From Methanoculleus sp. UBA77 (GTDB lineage Archaea; Halobacteriota; Methanomicrobia; Methanomicrobiales; Methanoculleaceae), in assembly GCA_002499455.1 (NCBI GenBank), contig DALN01000105.1, positions 1 to 13,468 of the forward strand: DNA of 13,468 nucleotides. Direction: 5' to 3'. Every line of letters starts with the position of its first letter. Positions within the stretch are counted from its first letter, which is position 1. The notes beneath the pieces are model-generated. The model did no database searches, had not been told where the DNA came from, and saw only the letters and a program-made list of their open reading frames with translations. Positions 6,349-12,454 of this stretch are shown piece by piece. The position numbers were made by a program, and so were the translations under genes.

Positions 6349-6912
6349 TCAGATGAGGCCGAGACCGGAGAGTTCGGAGAGGATCCGCTGTACCGCACGC
6401 TTCGCGTCTTCGGGGACCTTGCCGCCGGTGATGATCAGTTTGCCGGACCCGAAGAGGAGCACGACTACCTTCGGGTCATCGAGGCGGTAGACCAGACCGG
6501 GGAACTGTTCCGGCTCGTACTCGATGCGGTCCAGGTTGAAACCCACGGCGATCTTGTTCAGGTTGATCGGCGTTCCGAGGTCCGCAGACGTGACGATGTT
6601 CTGGATCTTGTAGGTCAGGTTCTCGGGGATGTCGATGTTGAGCGCCCGGAGCTGGTCGCCAAGGATCTGCAGGCCCCGCGAGAGGCTGTCGATGCTTTTA
6701 GCACCCGTCAGGACGACCTTACCCGACCCGAAGACAAGCGCAGCGATCTTCGGGTCCTGCATCCGGAGAACAACTCCGGGAAACCGTTTTTTATTGTATT
6801 CCGCGTCCTTCAGCTGGGAGGCAAGAGAGGGGAGATCAAGAGAATCCGTCACTTTCGCCGAAGCAACGATATTTTCTATCTTGAGGGACTCCTCTGGATT
6901 GTGCTCATTCAT
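6349..6912 (-). CDS. tbp: TATA-box-binding protein (TBP)
   Basis: General transcription factor that binds and bends the TATA box and recruits TFB and RNA polymerase. The 187 residues show the two-fold repeat of the family: KIENIVASAKV ... FPGVVLRMQDPKIAALVFGSGKVVLTGAKS in the first half and KIQNIVTSADL ... FPGLVYRLDDPKVVVLLFGSGKLIITGGK in the second. The GSGK strands and paired Phe-Pro stirrups are all present. The acidic C-terminal tail found in some archaeal TBPs is absent. The ATG at 6912 is followed directly by an acidic, polar N-terminus and then the core; the frame is open far upstream through the wrong frame of acsA, but that part is not protein-like. It lies 41 bp after acsA on the same strand and has its own TATA boxes. 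Very high confidence. Confidence 0.97.
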   Translation of the reverse strand: MNEHNPEESLKIENIVASAKVTDSLDLPSLASQLKDAEYNKKRFPGVVLRMQDPKIAALVFGSGKVVLTGAKSIDSLSRGLQILGDQLRALNIDIPENLTYKIQNIVTSADLGTPINLNKIAVGFNLDRIEYEPEQFPGLVYRLDDPKVVVLLFGSGKLIITGGKVPEDAKRAVQRILSELSGLGLI

Positions 6913-6945
6913 ATTTATAACATATATAAAAGAGTATATAAAGGG
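6913..6945 (-). promoter_or_regulatory. Stacked TATA boxes in front of tbp
   Basis: The 41-bp acsA-tbp gap contains three TATA-like elements on the minus strand: TTTATATA at 6942-6935, TTTTATATATG at 6931-6921 and TTATAAAT at 6920-6913. The first is centred about 26 bp before the A of the ATG, the usual archaeal distance from TATA box to start of transcription, which predicts a leaderless mRNA; no ribosome site is present. Extra boxes could let TBP control its own gene (inference). Confidence 0.65.
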
Positions 6946-6953
6946 TTGGTTGT

Positions 6954-8852
6954 CTATTCCTCCAGGGTGGAGATGTCTCCGGGGTCCATACCCATTTCCT
7001 GCGCTTTTAAGACACGCCTCATGATCTTCCCGCTCCGGGTCTTGGGAAGCGCCGTGACAAACTCGATCTCCGAGGGTATGGCGATGGGGCCGAGCGTCAT
7101 CCGCACATGGTAGACGAGGTCGTTCTTCAGCTTGTCTCCGGGCTGGCGGCCGTCCCTCAGGATGACAAAGGCCTTGATGGCGTTCCCCTTCAGGGCGTCG
7201 GGTTTCCCGATGACCGCGGCTTCCGCGACGGCCTCGTGCGAGACGAGCGCGCTCTCGACCTCGGCGGTGCCGATGTTGTGTCCGGCAACGACGATCAGGT
7301 CGTCCGACCGCCCGATGACCATGATGTAGCCGTCCTTGTCCTTCACCGCAAGGTCGGCGGCCGTGTAGCATCCCGGAATGGTGTTCCAGTACTTGCAGTA
7401 ACGCTCGTCGTCGTTCCAGACGGTCCGCATCATCGAGGGCCAGGGCTCCTTGACGACCAGAAGGCCGCCCGTGCCCGGCGGGCATGAGTTCCCCGCCATA
7501 TCGACGACATCCGCGACGACGCCCGGGATCGGTTTCCCGGCAAACCCGGGCTTCATCGGCTCGCCGATCATCGTGGTCACCATGTGCATTCCGGTCTCGG
7601 TCTGCCACCAGGTATCCACGATCGGGCACCGCTCTTTGCCGATGACGTGGTAGAACCACTCGAAGGCCTCCGGGTTGAGCGGTTCGCCGACGGAGCCGAG
7701 GACGCGGAGCGACGAGAGGTTGTGGCGGTTCGGCCACTCCTCGCCCACCCGCATGAACATCCGGATGGCGGTCGGTGCGGTGTAGAAGATGGTGACACCG
7801 TACTCCTCGATGAGGTTCCAGTAGTTGCCCGGGTCCGGGTAGTCGGGCGTCGCTTCGGCGATGAGGCAGGTGGCCCCGTTCAGGAGCGGACCATAGACGC
7901 CGTAGCTGTGGCCGGTGATCCAGCCGGGGTCGGCGGTGCACCAGTAGACGTCGCTGTCCTTGACGTCGAAGACGTACTTCGTCGTGTAGTAGGCCCCGAC
8001 AGAGTAGCCGCCGCAGGTGTGGACGATGCCTTTCGGAGACCCGGTGGTGCCGCTCGTGTAGAGGATGAAGAGCGGGTCCTCGGCGTCCATCGGTTCGGCC
8101 GGGCACTCCCGCTCCACGCCTTCCGTCAGCTCGTAGAAGTCCACCTCCATCTCCGGGTGGAGTTCGACGGGTTTGTCGTCGTCGCGCCGGAGGATGACGA
8201 TCCGCTCGACGCTCGGGGCGCTCACGACGGCCTCTTCCACGATGTTCTTGAGCGGGATTGCCTTGCCGCGCCGGTAGGTGACATCGGCGGTGACGACCAC
8301 CTTCGCATCGATGCCCCGGATCCGCTGGTTGAGCGCATTGACACCGAACCCGCCGAAGACGACCGAGTGGATGGCCCCGATCCGGGCGCAGGCGAGCATC
8401 GCTATGATCTGCTCGGGTACCACAGGCATGTAGATGCAGACCCGGTCGCCTTTCCCGACGCCGAGGCGCTTCAAGCCGTTTGCGAACCGGCAGACCGCCT
8501 GGTGGAGCTGGCGGTAGGTGTAGATCTGCTCGTCACCCTCGTCCTCACCCCGCCACATGATGGCGACCTTGTTCCGCCGCTGGCTGTGGGCGTGGCGATC
8601 CAGGCAGTTGTGGGTGATGTTGATCTTTCCGTTCAGGAACCACCGGGCATACGGGTAGTTCCACTCTTTCACCTTCTCCCAGGGCGCAAACCAGTCAAGC
8701 TCCCGGGCGATACCGTCCCAGTATCCGTCAGGGTCTGCCAGGAACGCCTGGTAGGCCCGGTTGTAGTCGCCTATCCAGGACTGCTCCTTGCAGCAGGCAT
8801 CGGGGGTGTAGTATTTCACTTCATTGAGTCTGACATCGAAGTTATCAGCCAT
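6954..8852 (-). CDS. acsA: Acetyl-CoA synthetase, AMP-forming
   Basis: Activates acetate with ATP and CoA to acetyl-CoA, AMP and PPi; in a formate/H2 methanogen this serves acetate assimilation. The 632 residues are close to the bacterial enzyme. Seen: YTSGTTGSPKG (265-275, ATP loop), DTWWQTETG (413-421, with the Trp that keeps the acyl pocket acetate-sized), GRSDDLIVVAGHNIGTAEVE (514-533, hinge and C-terminal domain) and PKTRSGKIMRR (603-613), where Lys609 is the catalytic lysine that is also the usual acetylation site. Position 526 is Asn where typical enzymes have Arg (GHR). The ATG at 8852 is chosen because MADNFDVRL starts the family-like N-terminus; in-frame upstream starts run through the promoter palindrome. 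tfs lies upstream and tbp downstream on the same strand. Confidence 0.95.
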   Translation of the reverse strand: MADNFDVRLNEVKYYTPDACCKEQSWIGDYNRAYQAFLADPDGYWDGIARELDWFAPWEKVKEWNYPYARWFLNGKINITHNCLDRHAHSQRRNKVAIMWRGEDEGDEQIYTYRQLHQAVCRFANGLKRLGVGKGDRVCIYMPVVPEQIIAMLACARIGAIHSVVFGGFGVNALNQRIRGIDAKVVVTADVTYRRGKAIPLKNIVEEAVVSAPSVERIVILRRDDDKPVELHPEMEVDFYELTEGVERECPAEPMDAEDPLFILYTSGTTGSPKGIVHTCGGYSVGAYYTTKYVFDVKDSDVYWCTADPGWITGHSYGVYGPLLNGATCLIAEATPDYPDPGNYWNLIEEYGVTIFYTAPTAIRMFMRVGEEWPNRHNLSSLRVLGSVGEPLNPEAFEWFYHVIGKERCPIVDTWWQTETGMHMVTTMIGEPMKPGFAGKPIPGVVADVVDMAGNSCPPGTGGLLVVKEPWPSMMRTVWNDDERYCKYWNTIPGCYTAADLAVKDKDGYIMVIGRSDDLIVVAGHNIGTAEVESALVSHEAVAEAAVIGKPDALKGNAIKAFVILRDGRQPGDKLKNDLVYHVRMTLGPIAIPSEIEFVTALPKTRSGKIMRRVLKAQEMGMDPGDISTLEE

Positions 8853-8866
8853 CTTGTCGCCCCTAT

Positions 8867-8888
8867 TATACATTATTAATAATGTATA
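8867..8888. promoter_or_regulatory. Perfect 22-bp palindrome in the acsA promoter, likely operator
   Basis: Each half is TATACATTATT followed by its exact reverse complement, centred between 8877 and 8878, 15 bp upstream of the acsA ATG at 8852. A TATA-like ATATACAATATAC sits directly next to it on the upstream side (about 8897-8885), which would place the start of transcription in or just after the palindrome. A repressor bound there would block the polymerase. The symmetry is seen; the operator role is inference, and AT-rich promoter DNA makes some symmetry by chance. Confidence 0.5.
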
Positions 8889-8895
8889 TTGTATA

Positions 8896-9006
8896 TCAAC
8901 ATTCTGGTTGCAGGGCCGGATGCACCAGGGAAGAACCATCAAGGAACCGGAAGCATAATGTGGCCGATGCATGCACAGTTTCTAAAAAATCGGCGATATC
9001 TGCCAT
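8896..9006 (-). CDS. Possible 36-residue small ORF in the tfs-acsA gap (weak)
   Basis: The 269-bp gap between the tfs stop and the acsA promoter has no firm gene. One small frame begins at an ATG at 9006 (MADIADFLETVHASATLCF...), preceded by a GGGGGA run that could bind ribosomes, and ends at 8896 just before the acsA TATA box. It resembles no family that I know and could be chance. The rest of the gap (9007-9157) shows nothing clear. Confidence 0.15.
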   Translation of the reverse strand: MADIADFLETVHASATLCFRFLDGSSLVHPALQPEC

Positions 9007-9157
9007 CGAATCCCCCTGTAGCAGGATCCTTGCATCTCCTTGAAGCGGGGCGGTGGGACAGGTACTGAGACGGAACCCCGACATGGGTCCGGCAGGAAGA
9101 ACGGTTATCCGTGAGGTTACAGGTAAAGAGGAGTGAACCAGGGCTTGCGCCCGGAGA

Positions 9158-9472
9158 TTAATCGTATTCGCGCCACGTTTTCCCGCAGGCAGTGCAACGG
9201 AAGAACCTGACTTCGCTCTCATCTGCCGCCCGCAGCTGCCGCAGCCACCAGAACGCCGTCATGCAGTCGCACTCAGGACATTTGACGGTCGTGGTCGGGA
9301 GGGTTGCCACCTTGTCTTCTTCGTCGACGATGGTGATCTCTTTCTCCACTCGCCTGTCTGTCTTCTTCAACCGGTCGAGGTCGTTAATCTCCCTGATATA
9401 CCCGCACTTTTTGCATTTCAGCTGACCACCGGACGATATCATCAGGCCTTTGCACTGTGGACAGAACATCAT
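9158..9472 (-). CDS. tfs: Transcription factor S (TFS/RPB9/TFIIS-like)
   Basis: Archaeal RNA polymerase cleavage factor that rescues backtracked polymerase by stimulating cutting of the nascent RNA. The 104 residues are the family length. Seen: N-terminal zinc ribbon Cys4, Cys7, Cys20, Cys23 (FCPQC and KCKKCG), a charged linker, and C-terminal zinc ribbon Cys65, Cys68, Cys93, Cys96 (KCPEC and RCTACG) with the acidic hairpin RAADESE (Asp84-Glu85) that completes the polymerase active site. With the acidic pair intact it should be the active form rather than an inhibitory paralogue. The ATG at 9472 (ATG-ATG pair, alternative 9469) is supported by a TATA element 27 bp upstream and no ribosome site, which suggests a leaderless mRNA. 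acsA and then tbp follow on the same strand; artA is divergent. Confidence 0.94.
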   Translation of the reverse strand: MMFCPQCKGLMISSGGQLKCKKCGYIREINDLDRLKKTDRRVEKEITIVDEEDKVATLPTTTVKCPECDCMTAFWWLRQLRAADESEVRFFRCTACGKTWREYD

Positions 9473-9493
9473 TAATATGAATGGGATACCGAT

Positions 9494-9505
9494 CGAAATT
9501 AACCC
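9494..9505 (-). promoter_or_regulatory. TATA box of tfs
   Basis: GGTTAATTTCG on the minus strand, with its AT core at 9503-9496, is centred about 27 bp before the tfs ATG at 9472. That spacing puts the start of transcription at or next to the ATG, and no ribosome site is seen. Predicted leaderless gene. Confidence 0.5.
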
Positions 9506-9563
9506 TTGGCCTTGACGGATACCCGGGACTGCGCAACCGGCGGCGCGACCGGATCGGGCGCAC

Positions 9564-9577
9564 AAATGCTTTATTGC
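9564..9577 (+). promoter_or_regulatory. TATA box of the archaeosortase gene
   Basis: The AT core GCTTTATT (9568-9575) lies in GC-rich DNA about 27 bp before the ATG at 9600, which predicts a start of transcription at or within 2 nt of the ATG. No clear ribosome site. Confidence 0.45.
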
Positions 9578-9599
9578 CGGATACACCGAAGGGTAATGG

Positions 9600-10430
9600 A
9601 TGAAGGATTACCTGGTGCTGATCTCCTGCATCTGCTTCCTCGCCTTCCTTATCCCGGGCCGGTTCCGGAAGTACTTTGCCATCGGAGGGTGGGTGAGCAT
9701 CGTCGGATACCTCTTCCTCGAGCTCCCGTACTACTTCTCCATCAATAACTTCATGTACCCGATAATAGCCCTGTTATCGGTCCCCTTCCTGTATATCACC
9801 ATAAAATACCTGCTCGTTGCCGACCCCCGGGTGATGCAGCTCTCCGGGATTGCAGCCGTGGCGTTCCTGATCTTCGCCCCCTTCGCCTACATACCAGCAT
9901 TGGGGAACTGGCTGATTGCCATCGTCGTGGACCAGACGGCCGCGGCACTCGCGGCCGTCGGATATCCTGTGAGTTTGAACGACTGGAACCTGATGGAGCG
10001 CAACGGCTTCCGGACCGAGATCATCCTTGCCTGCACCGGAATCCAGAGCATCGCGATCATGCTCGGTGTCGCCTGGGGCGTCCAGTCGACGACGAGACAG
10101 AAACTCACCGGGTTTCTCGTGGTCTTCCCGACGATCTATATCCTGAACATCGTCCGGAACGTCTTTGTCATCACAGCATATACCGAGCAGTGGTTCCCCT
10201 ACCTCTCCGAGATCGCCGGCAACGGCGAGTTCGGGTACGAGAGTTTCTTCTGGGCGCACAACGTCATGGCCGAACTGGGGGCGCTCATCTTCCTGGTGGT
10301 CCTCGCCTATGCCCTTTTCATGATCCTTCCCGAGCTCGGCACCCTTGCCGACAGCCTCTACCGGCTCTACCGCGGCGAGGTGGAGCGGGTCTTCCGGCCG
10401 AAGGCTGCCCGATCCGATCTTCAGCCCTGA
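9600..10430 (+). CDS. artA: Archaeosortase (exosortase family), probably ArtA type
   Basis: A multipass membrane transpeptidase-like enzyme that processes C-terminal PGF-CTERM-type sorting tails of surface proteins and attaches them to lipid. The 276 residues contain about seven or eight hydrophobic segments. Seen: ACTGIQS with the catalytic Cys145, NIVRNVFVI with Arg186, and WAHNVMAE with His220, the Cys-Arg-His/Arg triad positions of the exosortase superfamily in the right order. The C-terminus (about 243-276) is soluble and basic. The ATG at 9600 begins with MKDYLVLISC, a first membrane helix; an overlapping ATG at 9596 is in another frame. It stands alone, divergent from tfs, with no sorting substrate in the window. 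The downstream lipid enzyme at 10965 might serve the same surface pathway, but this is speculative. Superfamily very sure, ArtA subtype likely. Confidence 0.9.
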   Translation: MKDYLVLISCICFLAFLIPGRFRKYFAIGGWVSIVGYLFLELPYYFSINNFMYPIIALLSVPFLYITIKYLLVADPRVMQLSGIAAVAFLIFAPFAYIPALGNWLIAIVVDQTAAALAAVGYPVSLNDWNLMERNGFRTEIILACTGIQSIAIMLGVAWGVQSTTRQKLTGFLVVFPTIYILNIVRNVFVITAYTEQWFPYLSEIAGNGEFGYESFFWAHNVMAELGALIFLVVLAYALFMILPELGTLADSLYRLYRGEVERVFRPKAARSDLQP

Positions 10431-10433
10431 GAG

Positions 10434-10465
10434 GAGCCGGCGGAGGCCCCTTCCGGCCAGGGCTC
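10434..10465 (+). terminator. GC hairpin directly after artA
   Basis: GAGCC (10434-10438) pairs with GGCTC (10461-10465), enclosing an inner GGCC/GGCC stem (10445-10458). It begins 3 nt after the artA stop. No T tract follows, so its terminator role is uncertain. Confidence 0.3.
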
Positions 10466-10525
10466 GTGGTTACCGTTGCATGCCTCGATGCGCCGGGCAT
10501 CTGTCCGTTTTCCACCCGGATGGAT

Positions 10526-10825
10526 CACGCGAAGCCGCGAAGGGCGCGAAATTCGGTCGAATGAGGTTGCAACTCCCCATCGCACCTTGACGGTGCTCAA
10601 GCTCGCTTCGCTCGCACTTCGCGGCTTCGCGTCTTTCGCGTGAGGCCTTATCATTAGCCCTGTACATAGTCTCACGCGAAGAACGACGCTCTGTAAGAGC
10701 GGAGTTGGAGCACCGAAGGTGCGAGGCGCGAGGGTCCATCAGGACCAGAGCGTGAACACCGAAGGTGTGAACTGCGAAGAACGCGAAGGCTGGTAGAGGG
10801 ATGCTGCAACTCCCTTCGCGCGAGG
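10526..10825. repeat. Intergenic cluster of short inverted and direct repeats
   Basis: Non-coding DNA built from recurring CGCGAAG/CTTCGCG words. Seen: TCACGCGAAGCCGCGAAG at 10526-10543 and its near reverse complement at about 10618-10644; an inverted pair at 10630-10644 and 10671-10685 (13 of 15 positions match) around a 26-nt loop; TGCAACTCCC at 10568-10577 and again at 10805-10814; CACCGAAGGTG at 10711-10721 and 10757-10767; and GCACC/GGTGC at 10582-10596. This looks like a composite interspersed repeat, possibly a non-autonomous mobile element or a recombination-expanded array. No transposase is present. Bases 10466-10525 and 10826-10940 hold nothing that I can identify. Confidence 0.6.
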
Positions 10826-10936
10826 CCCCGCCAATTCATGCCTGCCGGCTCAGGAGATACCTCCAGTCGGAGTTAGTGTCGCCGATCATCACGGACGGCA
10901 GGTAGTGGGCAGGGCATATCCCCCGAACTGAAACGT

Positions 10937-10964
10937 GAAGAAAAAACGAAGAAAGCAGCCTCCT
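10937..10964 (-). terminator. T-rich terminator of the CDP-alcohol phosphotransferase gene
   Basis: Directly after the stop, the minus strand has a small stem (CTCC/GGAG across the stop codon) and then TTTCTTCGTTTTTTCTTC. Such pyrimidine runs with six T in a row are typical archaeal termination signals. Confidence 0.5.
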
Positions 10965-11597
10965 TCAGGAGTACTGCCGGTAGAGATAGAAGATCCGCTG
11001 CACCGCCGAGAGGTTCGTGCAGACTGCGATAAGGAGAATCGAAACCCAGATGTACCCGGTCACGCCGCCGAGGACCAGCACGAGGACGGTCTCGGGCCGC
11101 CCGAAGAAGCCGACTCCCTCAAGAGGGTCCTCGATCTTCCCGGCGACCCTCTCCGTATAACCGATCTCGGCGTAGGTGACCGGCTTGATGAAGGTGTTGA
11201 TCAGCGATCCAGCGAGCGCCAGCCCCACGACGCCGAAGTCGAAGACCGGCGGAACGGCCACAAACTGGCTGATGATGGCGATGCCCGAGAACCCCACACC
11301 CAGGATGACCGCCGCATCGACGTACTTGTCGGCAACCCAGTCGAGGACGGCACCGAACTTGCTCTCGGTATGGTTTTTGCGGGCGACGTTGCCGTCCACA
11401 AGATCGAGGATCGCCGATATGACCAGCAGCAGGCTACCTGCAAGAAAGTAACGCTGGGAAAAGGCGAGTGCGCACGAGAAGCCGAAGAGCACCGAGAGTA
11501 GTGAGACCTGGTTCGGCGTAACGCCCAGGCGTATAAAAAATGACGCTATTGGCCCCGTATATTTGATGAATTTCGGCCGCAACGAGGTTATATTCAT
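10965..11597 (-). CDS. CDP-alcohol phosphotransferase (archaeal phospholipid head-group enzyme)
   Basis: A membrane enzyme that transfers an alcohol phosphate onto a CDP-activated lipid, here probably CDP-archaeol; archaetidylinositol phosphate synthase is the closest guess, archaetidylserine or archaetidylglycerol synthases being alternatives. The 210 residues have five or six hydrophobic segments. Seen: the complete signature D65-x2-D68-G69-x2-A72-R73-x8-G82-x3-D86-x3-D90 (DLVDGNVARKNHTESKFGAVLDWVADK), which binds two metal ions. The start is uncertain: the ATG at 11597 (MNITSLRPKFIKY) reads like the family N-terminus; an in-frame ATG at 11612 would add five residues. It is divergent from arfC across about 130 bp. 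The family is sure; the alcohol substrate cannot be read from the sequence. Confidence 0.9.
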   Translation of the reverse strand: MNITSLRPKFIKYTGPIASFFIRLGVTPNQVSLLSVLFGFSCALAFSQRYFLAGSLLLVISAILDLVDGNVARKNHTESKFGAVLDWVADKYVDAAVILGVGFSGIAIISQFVAVPPVFDFGVVGLALAGSLINTFIKPVTYAEIGYTERVAGKIEDPLEGVGFFGRPETVLVLVLGGVTGYIWVSILLIAVCTNLSAVQRIFYLYRQYS

Positions 11598-11638
11598 CGC
11601 ATATTTTATCATCCCGTGAGGGGTTTAACCTTTGCTCT

Positions 11639-11650
11639 GTTCTGCAGAAC
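11639..11650. promoter_or_regulatory. 12-bp perfect palindrome in the divergent lipid-gene/arfC spacer
   Basis: GTTCTGCAGAAC is its own reverse complement. It lies about 42 bp upstream of the phosphotransferase ATG at 11597 and about 90 bp upstream of arfC. It could bind a dimeric regulator of either gene; no other support. Confidence 0.25.
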
Positions 11651-11695
11651 GGCATTGCCTCACCCCGAACGCCGCATGCGTTCCAGAATCACCAG

Positions 11696-11707
11696 ATTCT
11701 TAAACGC
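11696..11707 (+). promoter_or_regulatory. TATA-like element of arfC
   Basis: ATTCTTAAACG, centred near 11702, predicts a start of transcription near 11728 and a leader of about 13 nt before the ATG at 11741. No strong ribosome site. Confidence 0.4.
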
Positions 11708-11740
11708 TGCCGTCAGATAGATCTGCGGGAAGAAAGTCCA

Positions 11741-12425
11741 ATGGTTGTTCACGACAGACCGCACGTACTCATGATGTCGGAGATCACCGTCGATGGGAAA
11801 CTCACCCTGAAACGCGGGGCCTCAAGCAAGATTCTCATGAAGTACATGGCTCCCGAGACCGAGACTCCTCCTTCACCGGACCCGGGCGGAGTGCGACGCC
11901 ATCATGGTCGGAGCAAACACGATCAGGATCGACAACTCCTTCCTGACGGTCCGGCTGGTCGAGGGGAAGAGCCCGCTCCGGGTCATCCCGTCCGCCCGGG
12001 CGGATATTCCACCGGATGCGAACGTGCTCGGCCCCGATGCCCGGACGGTCGTCGCCGTCTCCGCCGCCGCGCCGCCGGAGAACGTTGCCCGGATCCGGGA
12101 AAGCGGCGTCGACGTCGTCGTTGCAGGAACCGACGAGGTCGATCTGCCGGAACTGATGCGGATATTAAAGAGAGATTACGGCGTCGACCGGATGATGATC
12201 GAGGGCGGGCCGACGCTGAACTGGTCCATGCTGAACCACCGCCTCGTGGATGAGATACGCCTCATCCACCTGCCGTTCATCGTCGGCGGTGCCGACACGC
12301 CGTCGCTTGTCGGCGGTATGCATATCGAGACCGAGGACGAGATGATCCGGCTCTCCCTGAAGCAGTGTTTCATGTGCGGGAGCAACCTGGTCACCGAGTG
12401 GAACGTCCTCTACAGGGGTTCTTAA
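11741..12425 (+). pseudogene. arfC: ArfC-type 2,5-diamino-6-ribosylaminopyrimidinone 5'-phosphate reductase, frameshifted
   Basis: RibD-C/RIB7-family reductase that converts the first ring-opened GTP product to its ribitylamino form on the way to riboflavin and the F420 deazaflavin. The N-terminal part reads in one frame from the ATG at 11741 (HVLMMSEITVDGKLTLKRG, SSKILMKYMAPETE) and the rest in another frame, from about 11865 to the stop at 12425 (LLHRTRAECDAIMVGANTIR, IEGGPTLNWSML, LPFIVGGADTPSLVGG). Removing one base in GAGACTCC at about 11861-11868 restores one continuous protein of about 227 residues, the family length. The NADPH and substrate motifs on both sides are intact and there are no other stops, so the break is recent, a sequence error, or a recoding site. 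As given it encodes a 170-residue protein with a nonsense tail. Divergent from the lipid enzyme, convergent with truD. Confidence 0.85.
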
Positions 12426-12431
12426 GCCCCG

Positions 12432-12442
12432 CACATTTTTGC
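12432..12442 (+). terminator. T tract between arfC and truD
   Basis: The 29-bp gap between the convergent arfC and truD stops carries ACATTTTTGC, a short T run that could end arfC transcription. No stem precedes it. Confidence 0.3.
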
Positions 12443-12454
12443 CCGCGTCCCGCT

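Noticed and set aside
6349..8106. A 585-residue minus-strand fusion ending in TBP
   Set aside because: The upstream two-thirds is acsA read in a wrong frame (Arg/His-rich). TBP has its own TATA box at the right distance from its ATG at 6912.
7584..8879. Plus-strand 431-codon frame opposite acsA
   Set aside because: A mirror of the codon bias in acsA; no recognisable domain, and acsA motifs on the minus strand are complete.
10840..10930. Short minus-strand reading with protein-like ending (HYLPSVMIGDTNSDWRYLLSRQA)
   Set aside because: No start codon or ribosome site gives more than a few residues, and the frame is closed by a stop near the phosphotransferase end. Could be a remnant, but not supportable.
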